DNA from: Thermoleophilia bacterium
GTDB lineage: Bacteria > Actinomycetota > Thermoleophilia > Gaiellales > Gaiellaceae
Length of the DNA stretch: 8,565 bases
Assembly: GCA_025936595.1 (NCBI GenBank)
Contig: JAICTB010000087.1
Span: 1 to 8,565 of the forward strand
Direction: 5' to 3'
A model generated the notes under the pieces. That model did not search any database, was not told the origin of the DNA, and saw only the letters and a list, made by a program, of their open reading frames with translations. Shown one piece after another: positions 1 to 6,938 of this stretch. Numbering within the stretch: position 1 is the first letter of the stretch; every line of letters starts with the position of its first letter. The translations under genes and the position numbers were made by a program.

Positions 1-1
1 G

Positions 2-394
2 ACGCACACGGCGCGCGACGCCGCCGAGGCGATCGGATGCGACATCGCGCAGATCGTCAAGTCGCTCGTGCTCGTCTGCGACGGCGCGTTCGTGATGGGG
101 CTCGTCCCGGGTGACCGCCGCGCCGACGAGAAGGTGATCGGCGCGACAGTGGGCGCGAGGCTCGTGCGGATGGCGCGACCGGACGAGGTGCTGCACGCGA
201 CCGGCTTCGAGCCCGGCGCCGTCGCGCCGTTCCCGCACCGGGCCGTCACGCAAACCCTCATGGACTCGTCGTTCTTCGGCTTCCAGGAGGTATGGATCGG
301 TGCCGGCACCGCGTCTCACATGGCGGCGCTCGCGCCTGCGGAGTTGCTCCGCCTGGCGCAGGCGCGCACGGCCGACCTCTCCTCCCACGGGTAG
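2..394 (+). CDS. YbaK/EbsC-family aminoacyl-tRNA deacylase, 3' part
   Basis: The 5' end lies outside the window; 130 codons and the TAG stop are visible. The reading frame is open from base 2 and starts THTARDAAEAIGCDIAQIVK, which matches the opening of the YbaK/EbsC fold, where this Lys (visible residue 20) lies in the substrate pocket. Further family marks are a GFEPGAVAPF segment (usual G-x-x-PGxVxPF) and a C-terminal WIGAG...LAPAELLRLA stretch. Family members hydrolyse mischarged tRNAs in trans, for example Cys-tRNA(Pro) or Ala-tRNA(Pro), in the cytoplasm. The exact substrate cannot be told from this sequence. About 25-30 residues are probably missing, since full proteins have about 155-165. 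A GTG at 68 could be mistaken for a start but would remove the conserved Lys, so the gene begins upstream of the window. Confidence 0.88.
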   Translation, partial: THTARDAAEAIGCDIAQIVKSLVLVCDGAFVMGLVPGDRRADEKVIGATVGARLVRMARPDEVLHATGFEPGAVAPFPHRAVTQTLMDSSFFGFQEVWIGAGTASHMAALAPAELLRLAQARTADLSSHG

Positions 395-397
395 AAT
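392..397 (+). promoter_or_regulatory. Possible -10 box for ilvE
   Basis: TAGAAT fits the actinobacterial TANNNT -10 pattern and starts at the TAG stop codon of the upstream deacylase gene. A start site near 404 would give ilvE a leader of about 30 nt that includes its ribosome-binding site. No convincing -35 hexamer is visible, and read-through from upstream is equally possible. Confidence 0.4.
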
Positions 398-419
398 TGC
401 AGCGACCCCGGGGCCGGCC

Positions 420-426
420 AAAGGAG
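420..426 (+). promoter_or_regulatory. Ribosome-binding site of ilvE
   Basis: AAAGGAG lies 6 nt before the GTG at 433. It decides the start: the same frame is open much further upstream (to 292 and beyond), but that part overlaps the deacylase gene and has no family similarity. Confidence 0.85.
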
Positions 427-432
427 CGCACG

Positions 433-1356
433 GTGCAGGAGACCGAGAAGATCTGGATGAACGGCGGCCTCATCGACTGGGCGGACGCGAAGGTCCATGT
501 CGGTGTACACGGCTTGCACTACGGCTCCGGTGTCTTCGAGGGCATCCGCTGCTACGACACGCCGAAGGGACCAGCCGTCTTCCGCCTGGACGAGCATCTG
601 CAGCGCCTGCACAACTCGGCGAAGCTGCTCTACATGGAGATCCCGTTCTCCGTCGAGGACCTGAAGGCGGCGTGCAACGAGGTGATCGGCGCGAACGGAC
701 TGCCCGAGTGCTACCTGCGACCGATCGCGTTCTACGGCTACGGGGAGCTCGGCGTCGCCGCGCGCGGCAATCCGGTCGAGACCGTGATCATGAGCTGGCC
801 GTGGGCGCCGTACCTCGGCGAGGAGGGCTTGAAGCAGGGGATCCGCGCGAAGATCTCGTCGTGGCAGCGCGTCTCGCCGAACGTCGTCCCGCACGTGTCG
901 AAGGCGACGGGCGTGTACCTCAACTCGATGCTCGCGGTCACCGAGGCGAACAACGCGGGCTACGACGAGGCGATTCTCCTCACGCCCGAGGGAACGGTCG
1001 CGGACGGCTCCGGCGAGAACATCTTCGTCGTGCGCGACGGAGTGATCTACACGCCCGATCTCGCGACCGGGATCCTGCCGGGGATCACGCGTGACACGGT
1101 GAGACAGATCGCGCAGGATCTCGGCTACACCGTCGTCGAGAAGGCGCTCATTCGCTCCGACCTCTATCTCGCGGACGAGGTGTTCATGTGCGGCACGGCC
1201 GCCGAGGTGACGCCGCTGCGCTCAGTCGACGACCACGAGATCGGCGTCGGCGAGGTGACGCTCGCGATCCAGCAGGCCTACCTCGACACTGTCCGCGGCA
1301 AGAGCGAGCGGTGGGCACAGTGGCGCGACCCGGTCCCGCAGCTCGCGCGACATTGA
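433..1356 (+). CDS. ilvE: Branched-chain amino acid aminotransferase
   Basis: A 307-residue PLP enzyme of fold type IV, close to the usual 300-310 residues. It reversibly transfers the amino group between glutamate and the 2-oxo acids of leucine, isoleucine and valine, the last step of their synthesis, in the cytoplasm. Visible marks are IWMNGGLIDWADAKVHV at the N-terminus, the HYGSGVFEGIRCY block (29-41), the PLP-binding Lys157 in PHVSKATGVYLNSML, the cofactor-site signature DGSGENIFVV (191-200, with Glu195), LPGITRDTV (215-223) and the YLADEVFMCGTAAEVTPLRSVD block (245-266), which is very typical of IlvE and argues against D-amino acid transaminase or aminodeoxychorismate lyase. The GTG start is fixed by AAAGGAG six bases upstream. 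No other Leu/Ile/Val pathway gene lies in the window. The next gene overlaps its stop codon, so the two are probably translated together. Confidence 0.95.
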   Translation: MQETEKIWMNGGLIDWADAKVHVGVHGLHYGSGVFEGIRCYDTPKGPAVFRLDEHLQRLHNSAKLLYMEIPFSVEDLKAACNEVIGANGLPECYLRPIAFYGYGELGVAARGNPVETVIMSWPWAPYLGEEGLKQGIRAKISSWQRVSPNVVPHVSKATGVYLNSMLAVTEANNAGYDEAILLTPEGTVADGSGENIFVVRDGVIYTPDLATGILPGITRDTVRQIAQDLGYTVVEKALIRSDLYLADEVFMCGTAAEVTPLRSVDDHEIGVGEVTLAIQQAYLDTVRGKSERWAQWRDPVPQLARH

Positions 1357-2468
1357 GCATCGCGACGCGCATCAACCTCAGCGCTCCGTGGATCGACGAG
1401 CGCGACGAGGAGCTCGTGCTGGAGGTGCTGCGTTCGGGCTGGCTCTCGCTCGGACCCACCGGACCGCGTTTCGAGGCGCTGCTCGCGGATGCGATCGGCG
1501 TGCCGCACTGCGCGGCCGTCTCGTCCGGCACGGCGGGCCTGCATCTCTGCATGCGGCTCGCGGGTGTAGAGCCGGGCGACGAGGTGATCACGTCGCCCTA
1601 CTCGTTCGTCGCGTCGGCGAACTGCGCGATCTACGAGGGCGCGACGCCGGTGTTCGCCGACATCGACCCGCACACGTACAACATCGACCCGGCGGCGGTC
1701 GAGGCGGCGATCACGCCGAAGACGAAGGCGCTCGTCGCAGTCGACATCTTCGGGTACCCGGCCGAGTACGACGCGCTGATCCCGCTGTGCGAGAAGCACG
1801 GCATCGCGCTGATCGAGGACGCATGCGAGGCGCTCGGTGCGACGTACAAGGGTCGCCGGCTCGGCTCGCACGGCCATCCGGCGGCGTGGGCGTTCTATCC
1901 CAACAAGCAGATGACGACGGGTGAGGGCGGCGCGGTCACCACGGGAAATGCGGAGCAGCACGAACTGCTCGTCTCGCTGCGCAACCAGGGCCGCCTCGAG
2001 ACGTCGAGCTGGCTGCAGCACGGGCGCCTCGGCTACAACTACCGCCTCGACGACGTGTCAGCTGCGCTCGGGATCGGGCAGCTGGAGAAGCTCGACCGGA
2101 TTCTGGAGGCGCGCAGCGAAGTGGCGAGCCGCTACGGCGAGCTGCTCCGCGACGTCGACGTGGAGACGCCGCTCGCCGACGACCCGGATCACACCCGCTC
2201 GTGGTTCGTGTACGTCGTGAAGCTCCCGTCCGCCGTCGACCGCAACGAGGTGATGGCGCGGCTCGACCGGGAGGGGATCGCAACAGCGCCGTACCTGCCG
2301 TCGATCCACCTGCAGTCGTACATGCGCGAGCGCTACGGCTTCTCGGAGGGGATGCTGCCGGTGAGCGAGGACTGCAGCGCCCGGACGATGGCGCTGCCGT
2401 TCCACGCGCGGCTCGAGCGCTCCGACCAGGAGCGCGTCGCAGACGCCCTGCGCACCGCGCTCGCCTGA
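1353..2468 (+). CDS. DegT/DnrJ/EryC1/StrS-family PLP aminotransferase
   Basis: About 371 residues, usual for this family of fold type I aminotransferases. Most of them put an amino group on a keto-sugar nucleotide for surface polysaccharide or glycoside synthesis. Visible marks are GWLSLGPTGPRFE near the N-terminus, SSGTAGLHL (cofactor phosphate loop), SFVASANCAIYEGATPVFADID, the PLP-contacting Asp156 in EDACEALGA, the Schiff-base Lys185 in AFYPNKQMTTGEGGAV, and LGYNYRLDDVSAALGIGQLEKL. The key residues are present, so it should be active. The chosen start is TTG at 1353, sharing TTGA with the ilvE stop, because family similarity begins at about residue 7. GTG at 1311 or 1320 in the same frame are alternatives, and no good Shine-Dalgarno sequence precedes any of them. 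No sugar-nucleotide or glycosyltransferase genes lie nearby, so the substrate cannot be inferred. Confidence 0.9.
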   Translation: MSIATRINLSAPWIDERDEELVLEVLRSGWLSLGPTGPRFEALLADAIGVPHCAAVSSGTAGLHLCMRLAGVEPGDEVITSPYSFVASANCAIYEGATPVFADIDPHTYNIDPAAVEAAITPKTKALVAVDIFGYPAEYDALIPLCEKHGIALIEDACEALGATYKGRRLGSHGHPAAWAFYPNKQMTTGEGGAVTTGNAEQHELLVSLRNQGRLETSSWLQHGRLGYNYRLDDVSAALGIGQLEKLDRILEARSEVASRYGELLRDVDVETPLADDPDHTRSWFVYVVKLPSAVDRNEVMARLDREGIATAPYLPSIHLQSYMRERYGFSEGMLPVSEDCSARTMALPFHARLERSDQERVADALRTALA

Positions 2469-2514
2469 CGCAACCGCGTGGCGCAGCGGCCCTTGGGGCC
2501 ACGTCCCGAAACGG

Positions 2515-2541
2515 CACCACCGGGGTCAGACCCCGGTGGTG
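2515..2541 (+). repeat. Long palindrome, copy 1 of GGGGTCAGACCCC repeat
   Basis: Perfect inverted repeat with 13-bp arms, CACCACCGGGGTC and GACCCCGGTGGTG, around one central base. It shares a 17-base block (2519-2535) with the second copy at 2608. In RNA it would form a very stable hairpin, but no T run follows. The layout of two related palindromes in one spacer resembles REP/BIME elements spread by REP-associated tyrosine transposases. That parallel is inference, as no transposase gene is in the window. Confidence 0.8.
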
Positions 2542-2607
2542 GCGGCTCCACGAAAAACTGTCGCAGAAGTGTGACGAATGATTCGAATTTCGCGCTGAGC
2601 AGCGAAA

Positions 2608-2624
2608 ACCGGGGTCAGACCCCG
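2608..2624 (+). repeat. Copy 2 of GGGGTCAGACCCC repeat
   Basis: Contains the same 17 bases as 2519-2535, 89 bp downstream and in the same orientation. Only the inner 15 bases, CGGGGTC-A-GACCCCG at 2610-2624, are palindromic here. The outer CACCA/TGGTG arms of copy 1 are absent. Confidence 0.8.
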
Positions 2625-2681
2625 TCATGTTCGAAACGGACATGGCTCGTTGGGACGCTGAGCACCCGCCGTCGCCGCTCG

Positions 2682-2687
2682 TAAGCT
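2682..2687 (+). promoter_or_regulatory. Possible -10 box for a leaderless MFS mRNA
   Basis: TAAGCT fits TANNNT and ends 9 nt before the ATG at 2697, so transcription would start at or next to the start codon. No Shine-Dalgarno sequence precedes that ATG, which fits a leaderless message, a common arrangement in actinobacteria. No -35 hexamer is recognisable at the right distance. Confidence 0.45.
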
Positions 2688-2696
2688 CGCTCGCGG

Positions 2697-3971
2697 ATGA
2701 GCATCGACCCCCTTCACACCGGCGAGGAGAAGAGCGTCTTCGCGCGTCTGCGCGTCGACACGCGCCCGCTGCGCCACCGCGACTTTCGCAACCTCTGGAT
2801 CGGTCAGGCGATCTCGACGCTCGGCGGCTCGATCGGCACCGTCGCCGTCCCGTACCAGGTCTACACGCTCACCGGATCGACCGCCCTGGTCGGCCTGCTC
2901 GGCCTCGCCTCGCTCGTCCCGCTCCTCGTCGTGCCGCTGATCGGGGGCGCCATCGCGGACGCGCACGACCGGCGCGCGGTGCTCCTGCGGACGGAGACCG
3001 GGATGGCGCTCGTCACGGCTCTGTTCCTCGTGAACGCGCTCCTCCCGCACCCACAGGTGTGGGCGCTCTTCGTGCTGCAGGCCGTCGCGGTCGCGATCTT
3101 CAGCCTCGGCCGCCCGGCGATGAGCTCGCTCGCCCCGCGCCTCGTCCCCGACGAGGAGATCGCAGCTGCGGCAGCGCTCGACTCCGTCTACAGCTCGCTC
3201 GGCGCCGTCGCGGGTCCCGCAGTGGGCGGCGTCCTGATCGCGTTCGCCGGCGTGCCATGGACGTACGGGATCGACACGGTCACCTATGCCGCGTCGCTGG
3301 TCGCCCTCGCGGCGCTGCCGAAGCTGCCTCCGCTCGGCGAGGTCGACCGCCCGAGCATGCGCTCGATCGTCGACGGCTTTCGGTTCCTGAAAGGCCGCCA
3401 CGTCCTGATCGGCATCTTCCTCGTCGACTCGAACGCGATGGTGTTCGGCATGCCGAGCGCGCTTTTCCCGGCGATCGCGCTCCACCGGCTCGGCGGCGAC
3501 GCTGCGACGGTCGGGTATCTGTACGCCGCGCCGTACGCGGGCGCGCTCGCGGGATCGCTGGTCTCCGGCTGGACGTCGCACGCGCGCAGGCAGGGACTCG
3601 CCGTCACGATCTGTGCATGCGCGTGGGGAGCGGCGATCGCCGGCTTCGGGCTGATGACGAGCCTCTGGCCCGCGCTCGTCCTGCTGGCTGTCGCGGGCGG
3701 CGCGGACTTCTTCAGCGCCGTCCTCCGCAGCACGATCCTCTTGCGCACGACGCCCGATCGCCTGCGCGGCCGGCTGCAGGGAATCGAGTTCATGCAGGTC
3801 GCGAGCGCGCCGAGCCTCGGCGACCTCGAGGCGGGCGTGCTGGCGTCGCTGACGTCGCTGCGCTTCTCCGTCGTCTCTGGCGGGATACTCTGCATCGCCG
3901 GCTGTGCCGTCACCGCGCTCACACTGCCGGGCTTCCTGTACTACGACGCCCATCGTGAACTTCAGACGTAG
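2697..3971 (+). CDS. MFS transporter, EntS-like (MFS_3) exporter family
   Basis: A 424-residue inner-membrane protein of the major facilitator superfamily with about 12 hydrophobic segments, roughly at residues 33-56, 63-88, 101-116, 121-142, 161-186, 190-208, 237-260, 270-291, 300-319, 322-344, 366-385 and 391-415. Motif A between segments 2 and 3 appears as GGAIADAHDRRAVLL (83-97). The second-half loop TPDRLRGRLQGIEFM (352-366) and the LGRPAMSSLAPRLVP block (137-151) are typical of the MFS_3 group, which includes the enterobactin exporter EntS and many drug efflux proteins. Export by proton antiport is likely from family knowledge, but the substrate is unknown and no siderophore or antibiotic genes lie nearby. 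The ATG is the only sensible start and directly precedes the Arg-rich cytoplasmic N-terminus. The DNA glycosylase gene starts inside its last codons. Confidence 0.9.
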   Translation: MSIDPLHTGEEKSVFARLRVDTRPLRHRDFRNLWIGQAISTLGGSIGTVAVPYQVYTLTGSTALVGLLGLASLVPLLVVPLIGGAIADAHDRRAVLLRTETGMALVTALFLVNALLPHPQVWALFVLQAVAVAIFSLGRPAMSSLAPRLVPDEEIAAAAALDSVYSSLGAVAGPAVGGVLIAFAGVPWTYGIDTVTYAASLVALAALPKLPPLGEVDRPSMRSIVDGFRFLKGRHVLIGIFLVDSNAMVFGMPSALFPAIALHRLGGDAATVGYLYAAPYAGALAGSLVSGWTSHARRQGLAVTICACAWGAAIAGFGLMTSLWPALVLLAVAGGADFFSAVLRSTILLRTTPDRLRGRLQGIEFMQVASAPSLGDLEAGVLASLTSLRFSVVSGGILCIAGCAVTALTLPGFLYYDAHRELQT

Positions 3972-4509
3972 CGTCCACGAGGTTGCTCCCGAGTTGATCG
4001 GCGCCGAGCTCTACGTCGACGGTGTCGGGGGGACGATCGTGGAAGTCGAGGCGTACGACCACGAGGACCCGGCCGCGCACGGCTTCGGGAACCGACGGAC
4101 CGCACGTAACGCCTCGATGTTCCTGCCCGGCGGCCACGTCTACGTCTACCGCTCCTACGGCATCCACTGGTGCCTCAACCTCGTGTGCGGCGAGGAGGAG
4201 GCGAGCGCCGTGCTCGTGCGCGCGCTCGAGCCGCTCGCGGGCCTCGACGAGATGCGGTTGCGCCGCGGCGTCGAGGATCCCCGGCTTCTGTGCTCGGGGC
4301 CCGGTCGCCTCTGCCAGGCGCTCGCGATCACCCGCGCGCACGACGGGCTGCCGCTCGACGCGCCGCCGTTCGAGCTGCGCGCGTCGCGGGCTCCTGTAGA
4401 CGTCGTGACGGGTACGCGAATCGGGATCACGAAGGCCGCCGAGCGCCCCTGGCGCTACGGCCTCGGCGGCTCACGGTTTCTCAGCCGGCCGTTCCGCGCT
4501 TCAGCGTGA
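3955..4509 (+). CDS. mpg: 3-methyladenine DNA glycosylase (AAG/MPG family)
   Basis: About 184 residues, near the usual 190-210. It removes alkylated or deaminated purines (3-methyladenine, hypoxanthine and others) from DNA by cutting the N-glycosidic bond, the first step of base excision repair. Marks are LIGAELYVDG near the N-terminus, the catalytic block IVEVEAYDHEDPAAHGFGNRRTARNASMF (Glu32 matches the water-activating Glu, Tyr34 the intercalating/pocket Tyr), GGHVYVYRSYGIHWCLNLVC (the usual G-x-x-YVYxxYGxHxCxNVV), AVLVRALEP and GPGRLCQALAI (usual GPG[KR]L). The end reads PWRYGLGGSRFLSRPF, also typical. The GTG start at 3955 overlaps the MFS stop by 17 nt and no good Shine-Dalgarno sequence is seen, so translational coupling is likely. 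A GTG at 3904 would add 17 residues of shadow sequence. Its 3' end overlaps the convergent PBP gene by 29 nt. Confidence 0.93.
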   Translation: MNFRRSVHEVAPELIGAELYVDGVGGTIVEVEAYDHEDPAAHGFGNRRTARNASMFLPGGHVYVYRSYGIHWCLNLVCGEEEASAVLVRALEPLAGLDEMRLRRGVEDPRLLCSGPGRLCQALAITRAHDGLPLDAPPFELRASRAPVDVVTGTRIGITKAAERPWRYGLGGSRFLSRPFRASA

Positions 4510-6916
4510 GCACGAGCTGGAGCCCCGGTGCCGACGCTGTGTGCGGCGGGCGCGACTGGGCGACGACGCGACCTTGCGGATCGCCGTCGACCTTCACCTT
4601 CAGGTGGAGGCGCGCCAGCTTCCGCCGCGCTCCGGCGAGGCGCAGGCCGAGCACGCGCGGGATCGCACCGTGCAGCGACTTCGGCAGGATCAGCGTGATC
4701 GTGTCGTAGGCGGAGGCGGTGCCCTTGCGCGGGAACTGGCCGACGACGTAGCCGAGGCGGTCGCCAGTCTTCGCCGGCTTGTAGACGACCGCCGGCGTCA
4801 GCGGCTGGCCGTGGAGGCGCGCCTTCGCGGAGGTCAGCGAGCGGCCGACCACGTCCGGGATCTCGACCTCGTTCGGCTTGCACGTCGCGACACGTGACGG
4901 TCCGGTGCCGCCGTAGAACGCGAGCTGGTAGGAGTTCTTGCAGACGCCGTCGTCACGCTCGAGCGCGCCGCCGCGGTTCACGACGGTGACGGGGGCCGCG
5001 TAGAGCGGCGGCGGCGCGTCGAAGTTCTCGGGCGGGAGCTTCAGCTGATCGAGTGCCTTCGTCATGAACGCCTTCCAGATCAGCGCCGGGAACGTGCCGC
5101 CCGCAACCGGATGCCCGTGGAACTCGGTCGTCATGGGGATGAGCTTGTCCGGATAGCCGACCCAGACCGCTGCGACGAGCTGCGGCGTGTAGCCCACGAA
5201 CCAGGCATCGCCGTAGTTCTCGGTCGTCCCCGTCTTGCCGGCGACCTCGCGACCGGGGATCGCGGCCGCGGTGCCGGTGCCGCCCTGGACGACGCCCTGC
5301 AGAAGCGCGTTGATCACTGCCGCCCGGTCGGAGGAGAGCACCTGCTTCTCGACCGCGCGGTTGTCCTGCACGCACCGGCCCTTCGTGTCGGTCAGGCAGT
5401 CGACGACGCGCGGCTGGTCGCCGAAGATCGAGCCGTCGATCCGTTTCCCGCCGTCGGCGAACGAGCCGTAGGCGCGCGCCATCTCGAGCGGGGTGGCCGG
5501 CTCGGCGCCGAGCCCGATCGCGAAGTAGCCCTGGAGCGGTGTCGTGATCCCGAGATCGTGCGCCGTGTTCTTCACGTTGCGCGGCCCGACGAGCGCCGTC
5601 AGCTGCGAGAAGACGGAGTTGTCGGAGACTGCGATCGCCTTACCGAGATCGATCGGGCCGAGCGCCTCGCCCTCGTAGTTGTTCACCTGCCAGAGGCGGC
5701 CGTCGGCGTTGATCGTCACCTGCTTCGACGACGTGAGGATGCTCGACGGGGAGATGTTCTCCTTGAGCGCTGTCGCGAGCACGAACGGCTTGAACGCCGA
5801 GCCCGGCTGCCGCTCGCCCTGTGTCGCCAGGTTGAACTGGCTCTTGTGGTAGTTCTCGCCGCCGACCATGGCGAGCACACCGCCGGTGCGAACGTCGATC
5901 GCGACGAGCGCCGCCGTCGGGCCCGAGTCCGTCGGCAGCACCGACTTGATCGCGTCGCGAGCGGTCTGCTGCAGGCGCGTGTCGAGCGTCGTCTTCACCC
6001 GCAGCCCACCGCCGAACGCCTTGCTCGGCCCGTAGTGCTTGACGAGCTGATCCTTCACGTAGTTCGCGAAGTACGGCGCAGCGACTCCCTGTGTCGACGG
6101 GAGCGTCACCTTCGTCGGGTCCGGCATCGGGTAGACGAGCGAGTTCACGAACTGGCTCTGCGTCAGATAGCCCTGCGCGTAGAGCTGGCGCAGCACGAGG
6201 TTTCGCCGCGACCGCGCCGCTTTCGGGTGGGCGACCGGGTCCCACAGGCTCGGGTCCTCCGGGATCCCGGCCAGGAGCGCCGCCTCCGCGGGCTTCATCA
6301 CCCTGGCGCTGTGGTGGAAGTAGATGCGGCTCGCCTGCTCGACGCCGTAGGCGCCGTTCCCGAAGTAGACCGTGTTCAGGTAGGCGGTCAGGATCCGGTC
6401 TTTCTTCCAGCGCTGCTCGAGCTGCCAGGCGAGCGCCGCCTCGATCAGCTTGCGGCCGACTGTCTTCTGGCTCGTCAGGTACGCCGTCTTCACGAACTGC
6501 TGCGTGATCGTCGAGCCGCCCTGCACCGTGCCCCGGTTGGAGACGTCGGCCCAGAGCGCGCGCGCCATGCCGCGGATGTCGACGCCGCGATGCTCGTAGA
6601 ACCGCTTGTCCTCGACCGCGACGATCGAATGCTTCAGCCAGGGCGAGATCGCGGCCGACGGGACGACGATTCGCGCCTGCGCGCCCCGCAGGATCGCGAG
6701 GACGCTCGTGCCGTTCGACGCGTAGACGTACGTGTTCGCCTGCGTCTGCTGCTTCGATGGATCGAGCTGCGGGATCTTCGCGGCGACCGCGGTCAGAAGA
6801 CCGAAGGTGAACGACGCCGAGCCCAGCAGCCCGAGAACGGCAAGAAGGGCGAGGAGTCTGAGCTTGCGGATCCGCCGGCCCCTCGGCCGACGCGTATTTC
6901 TCCGAAGGAGCGCCAG
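4481..6916 (-). CDS. Bifunctional class A penicillin-binding protein with two PASTA domains
   Basis: A ponA/mrcA-like peptidoglycan synthase at the outer face of the membrane; it polymerises glycan strands from lipid II and cross-links them. Counted from a CTG at 6916 it has 811 residues: an Arg-rich tail, one membrane anchor (about 22-48), a GT51 transglycosylase with catalytic Glu102 in VAVEDKRFYEHRGVDIRG and GGSTITQQFVK, then a transpeptidase with SAFK (Ser373), SDN (431-433) and KTGT (561-564), and two PASTA domains (about 682-746 and 751-807). All catalytic motifs are intact. The first ATG in frame (6568) lies after the catalytic Glu and the anchor, so it cannot be the true start. Upstream, the frame is open to a stop at 6929-6931 and holds no ATG, GTG or TTG. 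I chose the CTG because it lies 9 nt after a TANNNT box. Four cysteines (507, 515, 659, 679) all lie outside the membrane. Confidence 0.93.
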   Translation of the reverse strand: MALLRRNTRRPRGRRIRKLRLLALLAVLGLLGSASFTFGLLTAVAAKIPQLDPSKQQTQANTYVYASNGTSVLAILRGAQARIVVPSAAISPWLKHSIVAVEDKRFYEHRGVDIRGMARALWADVSNRGTVQGGSTITQQFVKTAYLTSQKTVGRKLIEAALAWQLEQRWKKDRILTAYLNTVYFGNGAYGVEQASRIYFHHSARVMKPAEAALLAGIPEDPSLWDPVAHPKAARSRRNLVLRQLYAQGYLTQSQFVNSLVYPMPDPTKVTLPSTQGVAAPYFANYVKDQLVKHYGPSKAFGGGLRVKTTLDTRLQQTARDAIKSVLPTDSGPTAALVAIDVRTGGVLAMVGGENYHKSQFNLATQGERQPGSAFKPFVLATALKENISPSSILTSSKQVTINADGRLWQVNNYEGEALGPIDLGKAIAVSDNSVFSQLTALVGPRNVKNTAHDLGITTPLQGYFAIGLGAEPATPLEMARAYGSFADGGKRIDGSIFGDQPRVVDCLTDTKGRCVQDNRAVEKQVLSSDRAAVINALLQGVVQGGTGTAAAIPGREVAGKTGTTENYGDAWFVGYTPQLVAAVWVGYPDKLIPMTTEFHGHPVAGGTFPALIWKAFMTKALDQLKLPPENFDAPPPLYAAPVTVVNRGGALERDDGVCKNSYQLAFYGGTGPSRVATCKPNEVEIPDVVGRSLTSAKARLHGQPLTPAVVYKPAKTGDRLGYVVGQFPRKGTASAYDTITLILPKSLHGAIPRVLGLRLAGARRKLARLHLKVKVDGDPQGRVVAQSRPPHTASAPGLQLVLTLKRGTAG

Positions 6917-6924
6917 GACCGGGG

Positions 6925-6931
6925 TAGTCTA
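6925..6931. promoter_or_regulatory. Symmetric -10 element shared by tyrS and the PBP gene
   Basis: TAGTCTA reads TAGACTA on the other strand. On the + strand TAGTCT (6925-6930) ends 8 nt before the tyrS ATG. On the - strand TAGACT (6931-6926) ends 9 nt before the CTG proposed to start the PBP. Both fit TANNNT at leaderless distance, and no -35 box is clear on either side. Bidirectional promoters with symmetric -10 sequences are known in bacteria; their use here is inference. Confidence 0.5.
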
Positions 6932-6938
6932 GCCCGCT

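Larger units (their letters stand above)
2469..2696 (+). other. Gene-free spacer with repeats and hairpins
   Basis: This spacer between the DegT-type gene and the MFS gene holds no convincing gene. It carries two copies of a GGGGTCAGACCCC palindrome (separate entries). It also holds a short inverted repeat GGCCC/GGGCC at 2488-2500 and an AT-richer stretch at 2575-2608 with CGAATGATTCG, ATTCGAAT and an inverted repeat TTTCGC (2588-2593)/GCGAAA (2602-2607). None of the hairpins is followed by a T run, so no classical intrinsic terminator is seen for the upstream genes. Confidence 0.7.

Noticed and set aside
2515..2541. The long palindrome as an intrinsic terminator of the ilvE-DegT operon
   Set aside because: The stem is strong but is followed by GCGGCTCC and not a T run, and the core recurs 89 bp further on, which suits a repeat family better.
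2625..3958. Open frames of more than 440 codons on both strands covering the MFS gene
   Set aside because: Both are shadows of the MFS gene: Arg/Asp-rich or Arg/Pro-rich, with no membrane pattern or motifs. The MFS frame shows clear transmembrane segments and family motifs.
6566..6568. ATG at 6568 as the start of the PBP
   Set aside because: It would remove the membrane anchor and the catalytic Glu of the GT51 domain, both clearly encoded upstream in the same frame.
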